Below, in pieces: positions 61,028 through 64,000 of a stretch of DNA of 64,000 bases. This DNA comes from Anaerolineae bacterium (lineage in GTDB: Bacteria > Chloroflexota > Anaerolineae > Aggregatilineales > UBA3940), in assembly GCA_016926255.1 (NCBI GenBank), contig JAFGOY010000070.1, forward strand, positions 1 through 64,000, given 5' to 3'. The first letter of the stretch is position 1. The number at the start of each line of letters is the position of its first letter. The notes beneath the pieces were generated by a model. The model saw only the letters and a program-made list of their open reading frames with translations, had not been told where the DNA came from and made no database searches. A program made the position numbers and the translations under genes.

Positions 61028-61777
61028 TTACTCAGGCTTTCGCGCGACGGCGATCAGCCGCTGCGCGGTATGATCATATTCGCCGCCGGTTAAATCACCG
61101 TAAATCCGAATCGGTTCGAACCCGGCGTTCTCAAGCACACGCCGCAGGTCGGACGCGCCATAGATGCGGTGAGAGAAGGGATATTCCCGGCGCTCCCCAT
61201 CGCGGATCACGATCCACCGGTTGCTGAACCATGTCCAGTCGGCTGTGGTCGTGCGTTCCTCCAGGATCAGCGTTCCATCCTCCAACTCACGCCAATCGCG
61301 GGCCTGGAAAATGCGGGCGATCACTTCTTTCCCGGCCAGGTCCATCACCAGTACCCCGCCGGGCCGCAGCGACATATAGAAATTGTCGACCACCCGCTGA
61401 TCCTCGTCCGGGTCTTTGAAATAGCCAAACGACGTGTAGAGATTGACGGCGAGGTCAAAACTTTCAGGCCGTTGAAAAACACGCATATCTTCCCTGATAA
61501 ATTCGATGTTTAAACCCAGTTCGTTGGCCTGCTGCTCTGCCACGTCGAGATAGGCTTGTGTGCGGTCGACGGCAGTGACACGGCAGCCCAGCCGCGCAAA
61601 TTCGAGTGTGTGGCGTCCGATTCCGCAGGGCAGGTCAAGCACCCGGATTGGCGGTTCGAAGGCAGCCAGTGCCAGCACCTGCTCGACCTGCTGCGGGGCG
61701 TGCTCCCGCGCATACGCATGGAAAATGATGTTGGCAGCACCCTCCCACCAGTCATCCTGATCATGCCAGGTCGTCAT
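61028..61777 (-). CDS. Class I SAM-dependent methyltransferase
   Basis: A 249-residue methyltransferase. Motif I is VLDLPCGIGRHTLEFARLGCRVTAVDRT near residue 50, followed by FDLAVNLYTSFGYF and LRPGGVLVMDLAGKEV. It belongs to the Methyltransf_25/11 type. It converges with mgtE 12 bp away. The substrate is unknown. Confidence 0.88.
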   Translation of the reverse strand: MTTWHDQDDWWEGAANIIFHAYAREHAPQQVEQVLALAAFEPPIRVLDLPCGIGRHTLEFARLGCRVTAVDRTQAYLDVAEQQANELGLNIEFIREDMRVFQRPESFDLAVNLYTSFGYFKDPDEDQRVVDNFYMSLRPGGVLVMDLAGKEVIARIFQARDWRELEDGTLILEERTTTADWTWFSNRWIVIRDGERREYPFSHRIYGASDLRRVLENAGFEPIRIYGDLTGGEYDHTAQRLIAVARKPE

Positions 61778-61843
61778 GAGGTCTCTTCTCCTTCACTGAT
61801 TGACACCCTGAATGCATTATATGTCAAAACCGGTCGATGAAAT

Positions 61844-61872
61844 AAAATGGGCCTCGCCAGGAGGCCCATTTT
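61844..61872 (-). terminator. Terminator of the rny transcript
   Basis: A 12-bp perfect stem with a 5-nt loop (61844-61855/61861-61872). On the minus strand it ends in a TTTTATTT tract. It lies about 20 bp after the rny stop. Confidence 0.85.
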
Positions 61873-61893
61873 CGTAAGTGATTCGAGCTTCGA

Positions 61894-63423
61894 TTATTTT
61901 GCGTAGTCGACTGCCCGCGTTTCGCGGATCACCGTCACCTTGATCTGACCCGGATACTGCATCGACTCCTCGATCTGTTTCGAGATGTCTTTGCTCAACC
62001 GTATTGCCGACAGATCGTCGATATCCTCCGGCTTGACGATAATCCGCACCTCGCGCCCGGCTTGCAGGGCATAGCTCTGGTTGACTCCCTCGAATGAGTT
62101 GGCGATTTCTTCCAGCGTCCTGACCCGTTTCAGGTAATTCTCCAGGCTTTCGCGGCGAGCGCCCGGACGTGCCCCGCTGATCGCGTCAGCCGCCTCGACG
62201 ATCACCGCTTCCACGTATTCCTGGTCGCGCTCGTGGTGGTGGGCTTCGATGCAGTTGACGACGGCTTCGGGAACCCCGTACCGGCGGCAGAATTCCGCGC
62301 CGATCTGGGCGTGGGTGCCTTCGATCTCGTGATCCATCGCCTTGCCGATATCGTGGAGCAGCCCGCCCATCTTGGCGATATCGACATTTGCGCCCAGTTC
62401 GGCAGCCAGCACTCCGGCCAGCCGTGCCGACTCGACGGCATGGGCCAACTGTTCCTGCCCGTAGCTCGTGCGGAATTTCAGCCGCCCCAGCATCTTGAGC
62501 ACTTCGATATTCAACCCGGCGACACCGGCATCGTAGGCAGCCCGTTCGCCTTCTTCACGGATCGCCTGCTCGACTTCCTTCACCGCGTCCTCAACCAGCT
62601 TTTCGATCCGGGCGGGGTGAATGCGCCCGTCGAGAACCAGGCGGCTGAGTGCGCGCCGTGCGACCTCGCGCCGCACCGGGTCGAAGCTGCTGATCGTCAC
62701 TGCTTCGGGCGTATCATCAACAATCACGTCGACGCCGCTGGCCTGTTCAAAGGCGCGGATATTGCGCCCGTTGCGGCCAATGATACGGCCTTTCATCTCG
62801 TCGCTGGGCAGCGGCACAACCGAGACGGTCACATCCGACACATAGTCAGACGCGACGCGCTGGATCGCCATTGCGATCAGTTCCCGTGCGCGGCTGTCGG
62901 CTTCGGCGTTGAGTTCATCCTCGACTTCTCGAATCCGCCGAGCCATGTCGTTGCGGGTTTCCTCCTCGACCATCTGCAGCAGATGGTCACGCGCTTCACC
63001 GCTGGTCATTTCTGCGACTCGCTCAAGCGCCTCAAGGCGCTCAGCCTTGATTTCTTCCAACTCGTTGCGCTGGCGGTCGAGAGTACTCTGACGCTTGTTT
63101 AACATGCTTTCACGATCTTCCAGTTTCTCGGCACGACTGTCGAGCTGTACTCTTCTGCTGTGAAGCCGGTCTTCGTCGCGCTTCAGGTCTTCGCGGCGTT
63201 GGTTGTGTTCCTGGTCATATTCACTCCGAAGTTGGCTGATTTCATTGCGGGTTTGCTGAAGCATATCCTGGGCTTCATGTTTTGCCATTACAAGGATGTT
63301 CTGCGCTTCCTGTTCAGCCGCAATACGTTTACGACGCTCGATGCGCGTTTGCCAGATATAGACAACCGCTGCGCCAATAGCAATGCCGATGATCAGATCG
63401 GCCAGTAAAACGATCCAGTCCAT
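61894..63423 (-). CDS. rny: Ribonuclease Y
   Basis: A 509-residue membrane-anchored endoribonuclease that initiates mRNA decay. It has an N-terminal membrane helix ([17 protein letters not shown]), a long coiled coil (about 40-190), a KH domain ([31 protein letters not shown]) and an HD domain ([25 protein letters not shown], with the HD pair) followed by [32 protein letters not shown]. Family length is typical. It lies one base downstream of recX. Confidence 0.97.
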   Translation of the reverse strand: MDWIVLLADLIIGIAIGAAVVYIWQTRIERRKRIAAEQEAQNILVMAKHEAQDMLQQTRNEISQLRSEYDQEHNQRREDLKRDEDRLHSRRVQLDSRAEKLEDRESMLNKRQSTLDRQRNELEEIKAERLEALERVAEMTSGEARDHLLQMVEEETRNDMARRIREVEDELNAEADSRARELIAMAIQRVASDYVSDVTVSVVPLPSDEMKGRIIGRNGRNIRAFEQASGVDVIVDDTPEAVTISSFDPVRREVARRALSRLVLDGRIHPARIEKLVEDAVKEVEQAIREEGERAAYDAGVAGLNIEVLKMLGRLKFRTSYGQEQLAHAVESARLAGVLAAELGANVDIAKMGGLLHDIGKAMDHEIEGTHAQIGAEFCRRYGVPEAVVNCIEAHHHERDQEYVEAVIVEAADAISGARPGARRESLENYLKRVRTLEEIANSFEGVNQSYALQAGREVRIIVKPEDIDDLSAIRLSKDISKQIEESMQYPGQIKVTVIRETRAVDYAK

Positions 63424-63424
63424 G

Positions 63425-64000
63425 TTAGGTTACCTCCCCATCCAGGTTTATGTTGTTGGGTGCAGGTTCATATTGAGCGTTCTTCTCTTCCCAAAGTTGA
63501 TCCAATACGGTACGTACAATGCTATACGAGAAGCCGCGCCGGGACAGGAAATCCCCCAATCGCTTACGAAAGGTTTCCTCGTCTGCCTGTGCATAGCGAT
63601 GCATCCGCGATTGGGCCGCCCGGTAGGCTTCTGTCTCTTCGTCGAGGTCTTCCATCGCCGCCTGAATTGCCGGATCGGAGACTCCCTTTTGACGGAGTTC
63701 GTACCGCAGCGCGCGGGCGCTGCGCGGCTTGAACTGGGATCGGTTCTCCACCCAGTAGCGGGCAAAAGCCGCCTCGTCAAGAAGGCCCGATCTTTCAAGG
63801 CGCTCGATGACAGTCTCGACTGTTGTTTCGCTGAACTTCTTTTTGCTCTGACGTAGATTGCGGCGCACTTCTTCGACGCTGCGGGGTCGATACGACAGGT
63901 AATTCAGCGCATGTTCATGCGCTACTTCGATCTCGTCCAGCGCTTTCAGCCGCTCGATGTCGGCATTGTCAAGCTGCTGGCCTTTTTGCAGCTTAATCGC
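63425..64000 (-). CDS. recX: Regulatory protein RecX, C-terminal part (partial)
   Basis: The frame is open to the right edge; 191 residues are present, with the N-terminus beyond the window. RecX signatures are [19 protein letters not shown], then [24 protein letters not shown] and [13 protein letters not shown]. RecX restrains RecA filaments during recombination and repair. The apparent start at 63868 is internal, because the family block continues upstream in frame. It is coupled to rny downstream; recA may lie upstream outside the window. Confidence 0.88.
   Translation of the reverse strand, partial: AIKLQKGQQLDNADIERLKALDEIEVAHEHALNYLSYRPRSVEEVRRNLRQSKKKFSETTVETVIERLERSGLLDEAAFARYWVENRSQFKPRSARALRYELRQKGVSDPAIQAAMEDLDEETEAYRAAQSRMHRYAQADEETFRKRLGDFLSRRGFSYSIVRTVLDQLWEEKNAQYEPAPNNINLDGEVT

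Overview
The window reads as a chromosomal segment of a free-living bacterium, most likely a Chloroflexota member of the Anaerolineae type. This is an inference from gene content and style: moderately high GC, lipoproteins with long Pro/Ser/Thr/Glu linkers, carotenoid genes, a WD40 lipoprotein, a YtfQRT-type sugar transporter and many tight ATGA gene overlaps. No rRNA, tRNA, CRISPR array, insertion sequence or prophage was found. Almost all sequence is ordinary, intact coding DNA.

Layout. 1-6.4 kb: the end of a sugar-binding protein, two permeases and a double ATPase (galactofuranose/pentose-type importer), then a fucose/arabinose isomerase-like enzyme. 6.5-9 kb: carotenoid genes crtB-crtI. 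9.2-12.1 kb: a SAM-I riboswitch controlling a cystathionine gamma-synthase-like gene plus aspartokinase. 12.4-13.7 kb: frr-uppS. 14.1-17.7 kb: lipid kinase, a Helicase_C_3-like protein and a metallophosphoesterase. 18-20.7 kb: a CbiMQO cobalt/nickel ECF importer. 20.9-23 kb: two tandem SGNH-like lipoproteins. 23.1-27.2 kb: an envelope glycolipid operon (GT2, FrhB-like Fe-S flavoprotein, methyltransferase, flippase-like protein). 27.2-32.8 kb: MBL hydrolase, Rieske oxygenase and a molybdenum hydroxylase with a reduced FAD subunit. 33-39 kb: a receiver-GAF-PAS-cyclase protein, a Trx-VKOR fusion, a primary-type sigma factor and a zinc-ribbon membrane protein. 39.2-43.7 kb: two proteins sharing a short helical module, a GNAT enzyme, pyruvate kinase and a small membrane protein. 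43.7-48.4 kb: mreB-mreC-mreD-PBP2. 48.6-51.2 kb: a flavoprotein and a WD40 lipoprotein. 51.3-59.3 kb: a putative cell-surface acylation locus. 59.6-64 kb: mgtE, a methyltransferase, rny and the end of recX.

The most interesting region is 51.3-57.5 kb, transcribed leftward. Its order is lipoprotein, 39-residue membrane microprotein, MBOAT acyltransferase, membrane SGNH protein, SGNH-like lipoprotein, acyl carrier protein and fatty-acyl-AMP ligase-like enzyme. This has the same logic as the Dlt teichoic-acid D-alanylation system (DltA, C, B, D and X), with a fatty-acid-type adenylating enzyme in place of DltA. The microprotein ends in WIYQGF, which resembles the tyrosine-containing C-terminus of DltX. 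I propose an acyl-export system that modifies a surface polymer or glycolipid. Three lipoproteins in the window, one inside this locus and two next to the glycolipid operon, belong to one SGNH-like family in which the catalytic Ser of the GDS motif is Cys. A fourth, LysM-containing relative beside the locus keeps Ser.

Regulatory signals worth attention are the SAM-I riboswitch with a terminator and a second ribosome-site hairpin, a 28-bp symmetric dyad over the sigma-factor promoter, and a structured leader in front of mgtE.
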